The notes beneath the pieces are model-generated. The model did not search any database and had not been told where the DNA came from. It was given only the letters and a program-made list of their open reading frames with translations. Below are positions 1-6,619 of a DNA stretch of 13,500 bases, piece by piece; position 1 is the stretch's first letter, and the number at the start of each line of letters is the position of its first letter. Origin of the DNA: Microcaldota archaeon. GTDB taxonomy: Archaea > Micrarchaeota > Micrarchaeia > Anstonellales > Bilamarchaeaceae. The DNA lies in NCBI GenBank assembly GCA_021823425.1, contig JAKANX010000022.1, positions 1 through 13,500 on the forward strand, written 5' to 3'. The position numbers were made by a program, and so were the translations under genes.

Positions 1-2
1 CC

Positions 3-467
3 AACGAGGACCGTTGGCTCGGGGAGAAGGCCGGGAAAATATACGCGTCCGCATTGTGGAGGGCCGTGGGCTCGCGCGGAATTCCGATGCTTAGGAACGC
101 CGAGGATTTCGGGCAATGGCACTCGGGCCTCGCGTCATCCGTTTTCTACACCCCGCAGGAGGCAAAATCGCTCGCGCTCGCGCGCCTTGTGGACGAGGGG
201 CTCGCTTCCAGAATGGAATGGCTGCTACGCACGGCTGCGCTGCACGGCGTGGAACCGGACCCGGACGCTTTCGCGGAGGACGAGCTGCGAAGGATAAAAC
301 GGCCTTCCTATTACTCGGCAGCGAAATTCATAGAGCGCCTTGAAAATTCGCTGGGCCAGAATGCCGCATGGAAAATGATCGGGCAGGAACTTCCAGCAAG
401 CTTCCAGGAAATCCGGCGCCCGGAACTGTTCATTGAGCGGGTTAAAGGAATTATTGAGAATTTCTAA
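3..467 (+). CDS. C-terminal part of an uncharacterised protein, paralogue of the next gene (5' end outside window)
   Basis: The frame is open from the first complete codon (position 3) to TAA at 465-467, so the gene very probably begins before the window; a TTG at 54 is an internal alternative. I do not recognise a named family. The last 90 or so residues align by eye with the C-terminus of the downstream gene: a Y-Y pair, a G-Q..A-W motif and a P-x-x-F-x-x-R-V motif fall in the same order and spacing. The downstream copy has an HEXXH motif near residue 108, so the missing N-terminal half here may have carried one too (inference). The coding part is G/C-rich and ends in an A/T-rich spacer that carries a repeat. 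No signal peptide or membrane segment is visible in the part present. Confidence 0.6.
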   Translation, partial: NEDRWLGEKAGKIYASALWRAVGSRGIPMLRNAEDFGQWHSGLASSVFYTPQEAKSLALARLVDEGLASRMEWLLRTAALHGVEPDPDAFAEDELRRIKRPSYYSAAKFIERLENSLGQNAAWKMIGQELPASFQEIRRPELFIERVKGIIENF

Positions 468-537
468 TTAAATATTAGATTTAGTATGCATTAGTAAAGT
501 CTTTTAGAACTTCTAATTATATATTGGATTATTATGC
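462..537. repeat. Imperfect direct repeat between the two paralogues
   Basis: Two copies of a sequence beginning ttctaatta and containing atatt-R-gatt lie at 462-481 and 511-530, with 18 of 20 positions matching, a period of 49 bp and weaker similarity continuing for about 8 bp. The first copy overlaps the stop codon of the upstream paralogue; the second lies in the promoter region of the downstream one. It may be left over from the tandem gene duplication or be a regulatory repeat. Confidence 0.5.
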
Positions 538-540
538 GTA

Positions 541-550
541 ATATATAAAT
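541..550 (+). promoter_or_regulatory. TATA-like box of the HEXXH gene
   Basis: An A/T-only stretch (atatataaat) lies with its centre about 29 bp before the ATG at 574. That is the distance from an archaeal TATA box to the transcription start, so the mRNA would be leaderless or nearly so. No Shine-Dalgarno sequence precedes the ATG, which agrees. Confidence 0.45.
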
Positions 551-573
551 AACGTGGTATATACAATAACTAT

Positions 574-1402
574 ATGGTCAGTGTTCTCTACTCGCGCAAA
601 ACCGAAAAACAGGTGCGGAAGGGCCTCAAGCACCATAAATTACCCTCTGATTTCCTTGATTCATGCGAGAAAAACGCACGCTTGTTCGTCTCCGAATTCC
701 TCAAGCAGCCGCTGGCTGAAGCATGCGTGGAATACAGGAGTCCCAATGAGCTGCCGAAAAAATACCGCAACGCGACGGGAGTGGCGCTCGGGAAGTCCCA
801 TATACTGATGAATATAGATAAAATGTTCAGGAACAGCGGGCTCGGAACGTATTTCGGAATAACCCCTAAAATAGAGCTCACCCATTACTTGGTGCACGAG
901 CATGTCCATGCTTCCGTGGATGAGATGGGGCCGTTCGGAAAGCTCGTTGAATTCTACCAGACGAAAACAGGATTAGAACGCCTATTCATAAAACCGCAAA
1001 CAATACTGGACAAGCTGTTGGGAAGGAAGCCCGAGCTAACTGAATCCCAGCGCAATCGTCTGATTCATTTCAACACACTGCTGGCAGGTGGCCAATACAT
1101 GGTTGAGGCGCGTGCAACCCGCGTTGAGCTCGCGTACTTGAAAAGCGCGTTCCGCCAAGCACGAACTTGATTGGAATTCCGCTGCTGAAATTTACCTTTG
1201 CCGCAGCAACTCGGGTTATTACCAGTTTGCGCAGGGCTTGATTGCACTTGAAAAAGAAGTTGGGCAGGAAAGGGCCTGGGAGATAACGAGCCACATCTGG
1301 TTCAAGGATTTCGTTGAAGTTTTGGATCCGGAAGCGTTCGTTTCCCGTGTCTTAAATCAAATTAGAAATTCTAATAGAGAATTGGAAGCTGTTGTTGCCT
1401 AG
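574..1402 (+). pseudogene. HEXXH zinc-metalloprotease-like protein, frameshifted
   Basis: Translation from ATG 574 stays open for 198 codons to TGA at 1168-1170. The same protein then continues in the +1 frame (about 1157 onward) to TAG at 1400-1402, giving roughly 275 residues in all. The second part carries the Y-Y, G-Q..A-W and P-x-x-F-x-x-R-V motifs shared with the upstream paralogue, so the two frames belong to one ancestral gene and one base is extra near 1150-1168. Residues 108-112 read H-E-H-V-H, the HEXXH zinc site of zincins. The segment V-E-A-R-A about 70 residues later could supply the third ligand, by analogy with other E-x-x-A gluzincin arrangements (inference). No signal peptide is seen, so it is probably cytoplasmic. 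The shift is not at a long homopolymer, which makes a true mutation somewhat likelier than a read error, but an error is not excluded. Confidence 0.65.
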
Positions 1403-1540
1403 TTGGCTTCAATACGCTCTTACGTCGGTAAATTTACGAGTTCGTATCTTTAGGTCCTTGCAGGGTAGCTTTCGAGTTTATAATTAGTGTGGGAATTTCG
1501 CTACTAAATCTGCTTTGGAAATGCTCAGAAATCGCATAAA

Positions 1541-1641
1541 TACTGTTACGGTGTGCAGGAAAAATGGCTTAGTTACTGTTTCAGTAAACCCAATCGCTGG
1601 CCCAAAACGCTCGGACGGAAATACGGTTTACTGAAACGGTA
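1541..1641. repeat. Three spaced copies of a TACTG-N3-CRGTR motif
   Basis: Copies lie at 1541-1553 (tactgttacggtg), 1574-1586 (tactgtttcagta) and 1629-1641 (tactgaaacggta). Each is a perfect or near-perfect short palindrome. Starts are 33 and 55 bp apart, both multiples of 11, so the copies would lie on the same face of the helix. The first and third copies also share a looser downstream match (gt-R-cag-S-aaa). The arrangement resembles iterons or a multi-site operator. Confidence 0.5.
1574..1641. repeat. 17-bp inverted repeat with a 34-base loop
   Basis: Bases 1574-1590 (tactgtttcagtaaacc) are the reverse complement of 1625-1641 with one mismatch. In plus-strand RNA that mismatch is a G-U wobble, so a full 17-pair stem could form. 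The two arms contain the second and third copies of the TACTG motif. Confidence 0.65.
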
Positions 1642-1751
1642 TTGTACAGCAAACCCGGAAGCGGAGACCCTGCTTAAACCTTTGAACCTGTCTAAAGTCG
1701 GGGTTTTTGCTGGTTTGGGGATACTAATATGATGTTTTGTAGATGGGTGGT

Positions 1752-2579
1752 TTACTTATATGCGATATTCTTCTTGAGAAATGTTATTTGTTTTTCCATT
1801 AAATCCATATGGAATGGGATTTCTCTTATGAACCAATTATATTCTGGCTTAGTAAAATCGATCTGTTTTGGATTGTCCAAGTATCTTGTAAAGTGATTAT
1901 ACCAATATGAAAAAATTTTTGCCTGAAACCAGATATTGCTTGCAAGAGTGGATGGATTAACATCCTCGAGATAAGCTTTATCTGCAAATGCTTTAATCTT
2001 CTTCCGATCTTCAGTAGTAGATATTGCTGGGCTAACTTTTTGTTCATCGTTGAGCATTTCGTCAGTTATTTTTTCACGAACATCCGCTAGACTAGATATT
2101 GACTGTACCATTTCAAGCATACTTTGCTTCAATTTATTATAAACATCAATATCTAGCGTAGTCAGGTTTCCATCCACATCCGTCCCGACTGTCATTTCGT
2201 ATTTTTTGAATTGCTCCAATAACTCTGGGTTCAGATAGTTCAAGATAAGATGGAATATTTTCGGGGTTTCGTGCCGGATATCCTTTGTTAGCATTTTGGA
2301 TGTGGCAACTAACACCGTTGCAGGATTTACGACATTTCCTTTGGCGGGTAGTAATTCAGTTGGATTTGTTGAAACAATAAACATTATGAATGTTGATTTA
2401 GCGATGCGTTCACTCGCTTCGGCTAAGTCATTAATCGTTTCCTGGTCTTCATTAGCTTCGTAGTCACGTTTTGCCTTATTTAATTTATTCTCCGCATCAT
2501 TTCGCCATACCGCGCCTTTTTTTGCAAGTTCCTGTACTAGATTTCTTATTTGGATTTGTTTTCTAGTCAAAACCGCCAT
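1752..2579 (-). CDS. Unrecognised 275-aa, mostly helical protein
   Basis: I do not recognise a family. The sequence is hydrophilic, with long charged helical stretches at residues 15-65 and 150-200, and has no signal peptide, membrane span or cysteine-rich site. The C-terminal third is rich in aromatic residues (W, Y, F around residues 215-265), which suggests a folded domain and not a plain coiled coil. It starts at ATG 2579, 32 bp after the AbrB-like gene and on the same strand, so the two are probably co-transcribed from the palindromic promoter at 2832-2857. No clear Shine-Dalgarno sequence precedes it. Base composition is clearly more A/T-rich than the genes from 7000 onward, consistent with transfer. 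As the second gene after a small AbrB-like protein it could be the effector of a toxin-antitoxin-like pair, but the sequence shows no catalytic motif. Confidence 0.7.
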   Translation of the reverse strand: MAVLTRKQIQIRNLVQELAKKGAVWRNDAENKLNKAKRDYEANEDQETINDLAEASERIAKSTFIMFIVSTNPTELLPAKGNVVNPATVLVATSKMLTKDIRHETPKIFHLILNYLNPELLEQFKKYEMTVGTDVDGNLTTLDIDVYNKLKQSMLEMVQSISSLADVREKITDEMLNDEQKVSPAISTTEDRKKIKAFADKAYLEDVNPSTLASNIWFQAKIFSYWYNHFTRYLDNPKQIDFTKPEYNWFIREIPFHMDLMEKQITFLKKNIAYK

Positions 2580-2611
2580 TCTAAAACCATATCATATTTT
2601 CTTAATCTAAT

Positions 2612-2827
2612 TTAGAACCCCTTGTTTTGCTGCATTTCTTCGATTTCGCGGCGCACAATGTCCGGACCGTACTTCTCAAGCAACCTTTTTACAATCTTCT
2701 CCAGCTCGGTTTCTGTTTGGTGCTTGCCCACTATGTTTACAACATCGCCTTCCTGGAAACCATCTGATTTCTTCAGAACGATGTGCAGGCCGCCGGAACC
2801 GAATTTTTTGATTTTGTAGAATGACAT
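2612..2827 (-). CDS. Small AbrB/SpoVT-like DNA-binding protein
   Basis: This 71-aa protein begins with a swapped-hairpin AbrB-like core (residues 3-33). A K-x-G-x-x-G-L-H-I-V-L stretch is followed by F-x-E-G-D-V-V-N-I-V, the usual pattern of antitoxin-type AbrB domains. Residues 38-66 form a charged helix (E-L-E-K-I-V-K-R-L-L-E-K) that may bind a partner. Such proteins normally dimerise and bind palindromic DNA. A 10+10 bp palindrome lies 5-30 bp upstream of its ATG, so autorepression is likely (inference). It lies 23 bp after hicA and 32 bp before the 275-aa gene. The 27-bp distance from the TATA-like arm to the ATG suggests a leaderless start. A transcription regulator or an antitoxin are both possible; the fold call is fairly sure, the role is not. 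Confidence 0.75.
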   Translation of the reverse strand: MSFYKIKKFGSGGLHIVLKKSDGFQEGDVVNIVGKHQTETELEKIVKRLLEKYGPDIVRREIEEMQQNKGF

Positions 2828-2831
2828 GAGA

Positions 2832-2857
2832 TATATAACCTCTATATAGGTTATATA
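2832..2857 (-). promoter_or_regulatory. Palindromic operator/promoter of the AbrB-like gene
   Basis: Arms 2832-2841 (tatataacct) and 2848-2857 (aggttatata) are exact reverse complements around a 6-base centre. On the minus strand the upstream arm is itself a TATA-like box about 27 bp before the ATG at 2827, and the other arm ends 5 bp before it. A dimer bound here would block the TATA box. The upstream arm overlaps the hicA stop codon. Confidence 0.6.
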
Positions 2858-3126
2858 CTATCAAGAATTTTGAAATACTCCTCTTTTGAAAGCCCAACCT
2901 CGTTCAAAATCCGGCTCAGCAACCCAACCCCAATATCTTTTCCAGCATGAACAGGAACCACAGTAATTTTACGTTTTTCCTTATTCTCCAGAATTACGTG
3001 CGAACCCTTCTGCCTAACGGGAACATAGCCAATCTGACCGAGGACTTTAATGAGTTTTTTCGGTTCAATCGGCACAAGCTTCATCAAATCATCAAAACAA
3101 CAAGAAGATTTCGCAGTTATAATCAT
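2851..3126 (-). CDS. hicA: HicA-family mRNA-interferase toxin
   Basis: The core (from about residue 15) matches the HicA double-stranded-RNA-binding-like toxin. It has K-L-I-K-V-L then G-Y-x-x-V-R-Q-K-G-S-H-V, with the catalytic histidine at position 43 of this start, and ends with a P-V-H and an L-x-x-I-L-x-x-x-G-L-S motif. HicA proteins cleave mRNA when free of HicB. At 91 aa from ATG 3126 it is longer than usual because of a 14-residue lead. ATG 3084 would give a 77-aa protein with the typical HicA start. ATG 3126 follows the hicB stop by only 6 bp, favouring translational coupling; homology favours 3084. The neighbour hicB is the antitoxin. Confidence 0.85.
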   Translation of the reverse strand: MIITAKSSCCFDDLMKLVPIEPKKLIKVLGQIGYVPVRQKGSHVILENKEKRKITVVPVHAGKDIGVGLLSRILNEVGLSKEEYFKILDSI

Positions 3127-3132
3127 TTGTGT

Positions 3133-3372
3133 TCAGGAAAGCGACGGTTTCGGCACTGAGACCTTCTTTACAGCAACGAATTTCATTGCATTTTCCGATT
3201 TCTCTTTGCTGTAATCAAGATAAAGTTCAATCGCTTCCTTGATGTTCGCCATCACTTCAGAAACCGTATCCCCTTGGGTGTGGCAACCCGGCAATTGAGG
3301 CACGTATGCGACATAGACCTTGTTCTCGTCCTGCTCGATTACAACGTCGTATTCATTCATCTTTTTCTGCAT
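3133..3372 (-). CDS. hicB: HicB-family antitoxin
   Basis: The protein begins Y-D-V-V-I-E-Q-D-E, then Y-V-A-Y-V-P-Q-L-P-G-C-H-T-Q-G-D-T, then N-I-K-E-A-I-E-L-Y-L. This is the standard partial RNase-H-like fold of HicB, which binds and blocks HicA. At 79 aa it is the short form: after the core there is only about 25 residues, and no ribbon-helix-helix or helix-turn-helix is visible, so autoregulation may depend on the HicA-HicB complex or another protein. ATG 3360 is the better match to the family start (residue 5, M-N-E-Y-D-V-V) and ATG 3372 the longest. The gene precedes hicA and diverges from the ABC operon. Confidence 0.85.
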   Translation of the reverse strand: MQKKMNEYDVVIEQDENKVYVAYVPQLPGCHTQGDTVSEVMANIKEAIELYLDYSKEKSENAMKFVAVKKVSVPKPSLS

Positions 3373-3380
3373 GCAATCAA

Positions 3381-3412
3381 CAATAGAACTCTATTGATGC
3401 TTTCTTTTAAAC
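3381..3412 (-). promoter_or_regulatory. Promoter and inverted repeat upstream of hicBA
   Basis: A TATA-like box (tttaaaag on the minus strand, about 3404-3411) precedes a 6+6 bp inverted repeat at 3381-3396 (caatag-aact-ctattg). The repeat would fall at the predicted transcription start, 9 bp before ATG 3372, a good position for a repressor site. Confidence 0.45.
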
Positions 3413-3431
3413 CTGCCTATCCATGAAACCA

Positions 3432-3439
3432 TTTAAATA
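3432..3439 (+). promoter_or_regulatory. TATA-like box of the ABC exporter operon
   Basis: The stretch tttaaata has its centre about 26 bp before ATG 3461 and no ribosome-binding site lies between them, pointing to a leaderless transcript. It lies 20 bp from the hicB TATA-like box, so the two divergent promoters are close enough for cross-talk. Confidence 0.5.
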
Positions 3440-3460
3440 GTCCAAAGAGATAGTTTTCGC

Positions 3461-4417
3461 ATGGAATACGCCATAGAAGCGCAGGGACTCACCAGAATTT
3501 ACCAGAACAAGGTCGCCCTATACAACTTCTCACTAAAGGTTGAAAGGGGCAAAATCTTCGGTTTGCTAGGCCCGAACGGCGCAGGAAAGAGCACTCTAAT
3601 TCGAATCATCGCCGGCTTGGAAAAGCCCGACGACGGAACTTTGAAGATATTCGGCTCAGCAGCAGACGTAAAAAACAGGAAAAGAATCGGTATAGCCCCG
3701 CAAGAAAACGCTATCTATCCTCTACTAACCTGCATGGAAAACCTGCTCTATTTCGGCTCTTTGTACGGAGTTGGAGGAAAGAAAGCGAGAACGAGAGCAG
3801 TTTATCTCTTGGAAAATTTGGGTTTAGGCCCGAAGAAGGACACCCCGTCCGAATTCCTGAGTGGAGGAATGAAAAGACGTTTGAGCCTAGCATGCGCATT
3901 GATGCACAAGCCCGATATAATCATCCTGGACGAGCCGACAACGGGCTTGGACCCTGCAACGAGAATCAGCATGTGGGCGACCTTAAAGCAAGTATTATCA
4001 GAGAGCAAGGCCACTCTAATCCTCACAACCCATTACATGGAGGAAGCCGAGGCTCTGTGCGAGAAAATAGCCTTCATGAATTCCGGGGTAATCGTAGCAG
4101 AAGGCACCCTAGACGAATTGAAAAAGTTGGTTGGAAAGGAAATTGCGAAGCTCAAATCAGTCCCGGGCGAGCCCAAGCATTTGGTGGAAATAATCAAGGG
4201 GACCAAGGGAGTGGACAACGTCACTGCGACCGAGCACGGCGTGATAATGGAGGGAAAGGATTTGGGCGCCGAAATGGCGGGAATCTCGCGGGCATTGAAA
4301 GACAACGGCGAAACCGTTGTCGAGCTGTCCATATCCAAGCCCTCATTGGAAGACGTATTCCTCAAGCTCACAGGCACAAAACTAAGGGAGGCTGGCAAAA
4401 TTGAACCTGATAAGTGA
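3461..4417 (+). CDS. ABC-2 type exporter, ATP-binding subunit
   Basis: This 318-aa protein is a complete ABC ATPase of the DrrA/NatA/CcmA type. In order it has the Walker A G-P-N-G-A-G-K-S-T (37-45), Q-loop Q81, signature L-S-G-G-M (133-137), Walker B I-I-I-L-D-E (153-158), D-loop G-L-D (162-164) and H-loop H191. The approximately 80 residues after residue 225 form the C-terminal extension common in this exporter subfamily (L-E-D-V-F-L-K-L-T-G). It would power the membrane partner encoded immediately downstream, whose start overlaps its end by 17 bp, a sign of translational coupling. The substrate cannot be read from the ATPase. Drugs, lipids, or glycan or polymer precursors are all known for the family. 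Confidence 0.93.
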   Translation: MEYAIEAQGLTRIYQNKVALYNFSLKVERGKIFGLLGPNGAGKSTLIRIIAGLEKPDDGTLKIFGSAADVKNRKRIGIAPQENAIYPLLTCMENLLYFGSLYGVGGKKARTRAVYLLENLGLGPKKDTPSEFLSGGMKRRLSLACALMHKPDIIILDEPTTGLDPATRISMWATLKQVLSESKATLILTTHYMEEAEALCEKIAFMNSGVIVAEGTLDELKKLVGKEIAKLKSVPGEPKHLVEIIKGTKGVDNVTATEHGVIMEGKDLGAEMAGISRALKDNGETVVELSISKPSLEDVFLKLTGTKLREAGKIEPDK

Positions 4418-6236
4418 AATCGGAAAGGATGCGAGGCAGTTCATGCGCGAGCGCAGGACTTTGCTATTGCTCATAGCCGCGCCTCTATTGGTCCTATTCA
4501 TAATAAGCGCGATTTTCAACGAGAGCTTGGCGCAAAAGGGGGGCGCGATGGGCGTGTGCGATTTGGACAGGACGAATGCATCCACACTATTGGTGAACGG
4601 GATAAGGAACGCGAGCGAAATACAGGACTATGGGATTGGAAGCGATTGCGGGACAAAGCTCATAAGGGACGTGAACGGAGGCAGGCTGTCCGCAGGGCTG
4701 ATAATTCCAAATGGATTTGAACAAGGCATACAGATGGGGGAAACGCAGAATATCACCCTCATCCTGGACAATTCCAGGTTTCAGGTGTCCCCTACACTGG
4801 AGGCATTTGTAAAAGCGGCAGTGCAGGAAACCGACCAGAAAATAGGGGAGAGCTTCATTCTATCCGTGTGGCAGAAGCTTAATGGGGCGAGCCAAGACCT
4901 GGGAAACCTGCACGGCAACATAAACGAGACAAGGAACAGGACGGCGGCGATGCGGGCGCGCCTGAACCTCACTTCGGAATCCCTGAAGGCGCTGAACATA
5001 AGCGGGGTGAGGGATGATATAAATCTGGCTAATAATTCGACGCAGGAAACGCGCGCCACACTAAGCGAGGCAAAGGACAACCTCACCCAGATAGAGTCGA
5101 ATTTCGCGGACTACGACCAGACGCTCAACGAGACGGAAAACGACTTGGTGCAGATAAACGACAGCCTCGCGAACATCAGCGGATACATAGCCGGAATGAA
5201 GGCGGGGGTGAATTGCAGCGACCCGGTATCCATCGCATACTGCCTTTCCTTGGACCAATTGGATGCAAAAGTGAAAAACGCCAGCCAGACAGTGGAAATA
5301 AGGCTGGAAAAGGTGCATAAGGCCCGCGCGGATTTAATTGCGGCTAACTTAACAATCCAGATTTTCAAGGCGAAAATAGATGCTGCGCAGAACAGCACAT
5401 ATGAAGCCGAGGCAAAGATAGCGGACCTGAACGGGTTCGTGGATGATTTGGAGAGAAACAGAAATCAGGCGATACAGAACATAGACGAGGTGAAGGCTTC
5501 CTTGGATGAAATTGATGGTAATACGTACCATCTTGAGGACATAATATCCTCCAGCCAGAAGCAGATTGCTGAAGTCACCTCGAGGTCCCCGGCATCGGTG
5601 ATTTCGCCCATGCTTGTTTCCACCAACCGCATTTTCGGGCAAAGGCCGTTCTTCAATTTCATGCTTCCCAGCCTTCTCCCGCTGATAATGATGTTCATAG
5701 CCCTATTCCTCGCTTCCACCTCGTTAGTGCGGGAGAAGCACGGGGGAACCCTGACGCGCATATACGCCGCGCAGGTGAACAAGTTCGAATTCGCGGCGAT
5801 AAAGGTCATCAGCTATACTATTGTCCTGATTCCGGAGGCTATTCTGCTCGCTTTGGTGGCTTCGTTGCTGTACAATGCGTTCCCAATTCAGGACACCAAC
5901 ACGTGGATGATGGTGATGGGGACGATGGTTCTCCTGATATTCACGTTCGTTGCAGGAGGAGTGCTGATTGCGATTCATTCGGACTCGGAATCAACGGCGT
6001 TCCTCGCATCCTTGGTTATCGGCCTCCCGTTGTTGTTCCTGAGCGGATTGTTATTCCCGTTCGAATTCATGCCTCCCGTAGTCGCTTTATTGGGCACATT
6101 GATGCCGCTTTCCCAGGCGGTTATCGGGATGCAGTCCGTAATCCTCTATCAATCGCCGCAGATGGCGACCTCGCTGGCGTTAATCCTGTACGGGTCAATT
6201 TTCACGCTTCTTGCAGGGGCGTCAATTAGGAAATAG
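4401..6236 (+). CDS. ABC-2 type exporter permease with a large coiled-coil ectodomain
   Basis: The start is TTG 4401, preceded by a strong Shine-Dalgarno sequence (gggagg, 4385-4390) inside the ATPase gene. One membrane span at residues 20-40 is followed by a soluble domain of about 370 residues. Five further hydrophobic segments follow (about 418-440, 466-490, 501-524, 530-553 and 588-608), with G-x-L-F-P-F-E-F-M-P-P typical of ABC-2 permeases. This 1+5 plan matches ABC2_membrane_3/YhgE-type proteins. The ectodomain begins with a usual mixed fold (about 45-150) and then has long amphipathic helices to about residue 400. At least fourteen N-x-S/T sequons occur there, which would be surface N-glycosylation sites in archaea. 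It works with the ATPase just upstream; its substrate is unknown. The stop lies 2 bp from the convergent vapC stop. Confidence 0.88.
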   Translation: MNLISEIGKDARQFMRERRTLLLLIAAPLLVLFIISAIFNESLAQKGGAMGVCDLDRTNASTLLVNGIRNASEIQDYGIGSDCGTKLIRDVNGGRLSAGLIIPNGFEQGIQMGETQNITLILDNSRFQVSPTLEAFVKAAVQETDQKIGESFILSVWQKLNGASQDLGNLHGNINETRNRTAAMRARLNLTSESLKALNISGVRDDINLANNSTQETRATLSEAKDNLTQIESNFADYDQTLNETENDLVQINDSLANISGYIAGMKAGVNCSDPVSIAYCLSLDQLDAKVKNASQTVEIRLEKVHKARADLIAANLTIQIFKAKIDAAQNSTYEAEAKIADLNGFVDDLERNRNQAIQNIDEVKASLDEIDGNTYHLEDIISSSQKQIAEVTSRSPASVISPMLVSTNRIFGQRPFFNFMLPSLLPLIMMFIALFLASTSLVREKHGGTLTRIYAAQVNKFEFAAIKVISYTIVLIPEAILLALVASLLYNAFPIQDTNTWMMVMGTMVLLIFTFVAGGVLIAIHSDSESTAFLASLVIGLPLLFLSGLLFPFEFMPPVVALLGTLMPLSQAVIGMQSVILYQSPQMATSLALILYGSIFTLLAGASIRK

Positions 6237-6238
6237 AA

Positions 6239-6619
6239 TCATTTCCCTACGGCTTCCTTCAGCATATTCTCGTCAAAAGTCGCAATTCCCTCACCAAGGA
6301 GCTGTGCAAGGTAAACGACGGAAGCATCTATGAAGCTTAATTGGTTCTTCTGTTTCTTGAACGTGGAAATGCACGAATCGAAATCAGGGTTTCCCATATG
6401 GATGATTTTGAATGTGCCTGTTTCCTCGATAATTGAAATAAACCGCAGGGCAGCATCAAAGCCTTTCTTGTAGAGCAAGACTGTGGCGGTTTCGCCGATT
6501 ACGTAATCATTTATCAGAATCCTGCCCTTTTCGTACTGGCGCATGAGTTCGACGGCCCGCGAATGGTTGGAGTCATCCTTGTCATAAAACGAAATCAGGA
6601 AGGAAGTGTCCGCTATCAT
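6239..6619 (-). CDS. vapC: VapC-like PIN-domain ribonuclease toxin
   Basis: This 126-aa PIN protein opens M-I-A-D-T-S-F-L-I, with D4, and keeps the other three acidic positions of the PIN active site: E43 (G-E-T-A), D98 (F-I-D-A-S) and D116 (A-T-F-D-E-N). These residues bind Mg2+/Mn2+ for RNA cleavage. Length is normal for VapC. Its ATG overlaps the vapB stop codon (ATGA, 4 bp), the usual coupled arrangement. Its RNA target cannot be predicted from the sequence. Confidence 0.9.
   Translation of the reverse strand: MIADTSFLISFYDKDDSNHSRAVELMRQYEKGRILINDYVIGETATVLLYKKGFDAALRFISIIEETGTFKIIHMGNPDFDSCISTFKKQKNQLSFIDASVVYLAQLLGEGIATFDENMLKEAVGK

Larger units (their letters stand above)
1403..1751. 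other. Intergenic region of 349 bp with repeats but no convincing gene
   Basis: No frame here gives a recognisable protein. It contains a motif array and a 17-bp inverted repeat (separate entries). It also has a TATA-like stretch (tttataat, 1477-1484), a second possible long-range stem (1647-1656 with 1701-1712, two-base bulge) and a T-run at 1704-1708 that could end a transcript. A 37-codon frame from ATG 1521 to TGA 1634 is open, but it has no good ribosome site or homologue that I know. A small structured RNA of about 200 nt on the plus strand, from roughly 1507 to 1708, would fit these marks. It is unproven. Confidence 0.4.

Noticed and set aside
1521..1634. 37-codon open frame inside the repeat-rich gap
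   Set aside because: It has no clear ribosome site, ends within the inverted repeat, and shows no known motif. It may be a chance frame across the motif array.
1640..1740. tRNA or snoRNA-like gene in the gap
   Set aside because: There is no T-loop or anticodon arm that fits a tRNA cloverleaf, and a C-box-like tgatgt at about 1730 has no matching D box.
4033..4398. 121-codon open frame on the minus strand
   Set aside because: Inside the ABC ATPase gene on the other strand; composition of a shadow frame.
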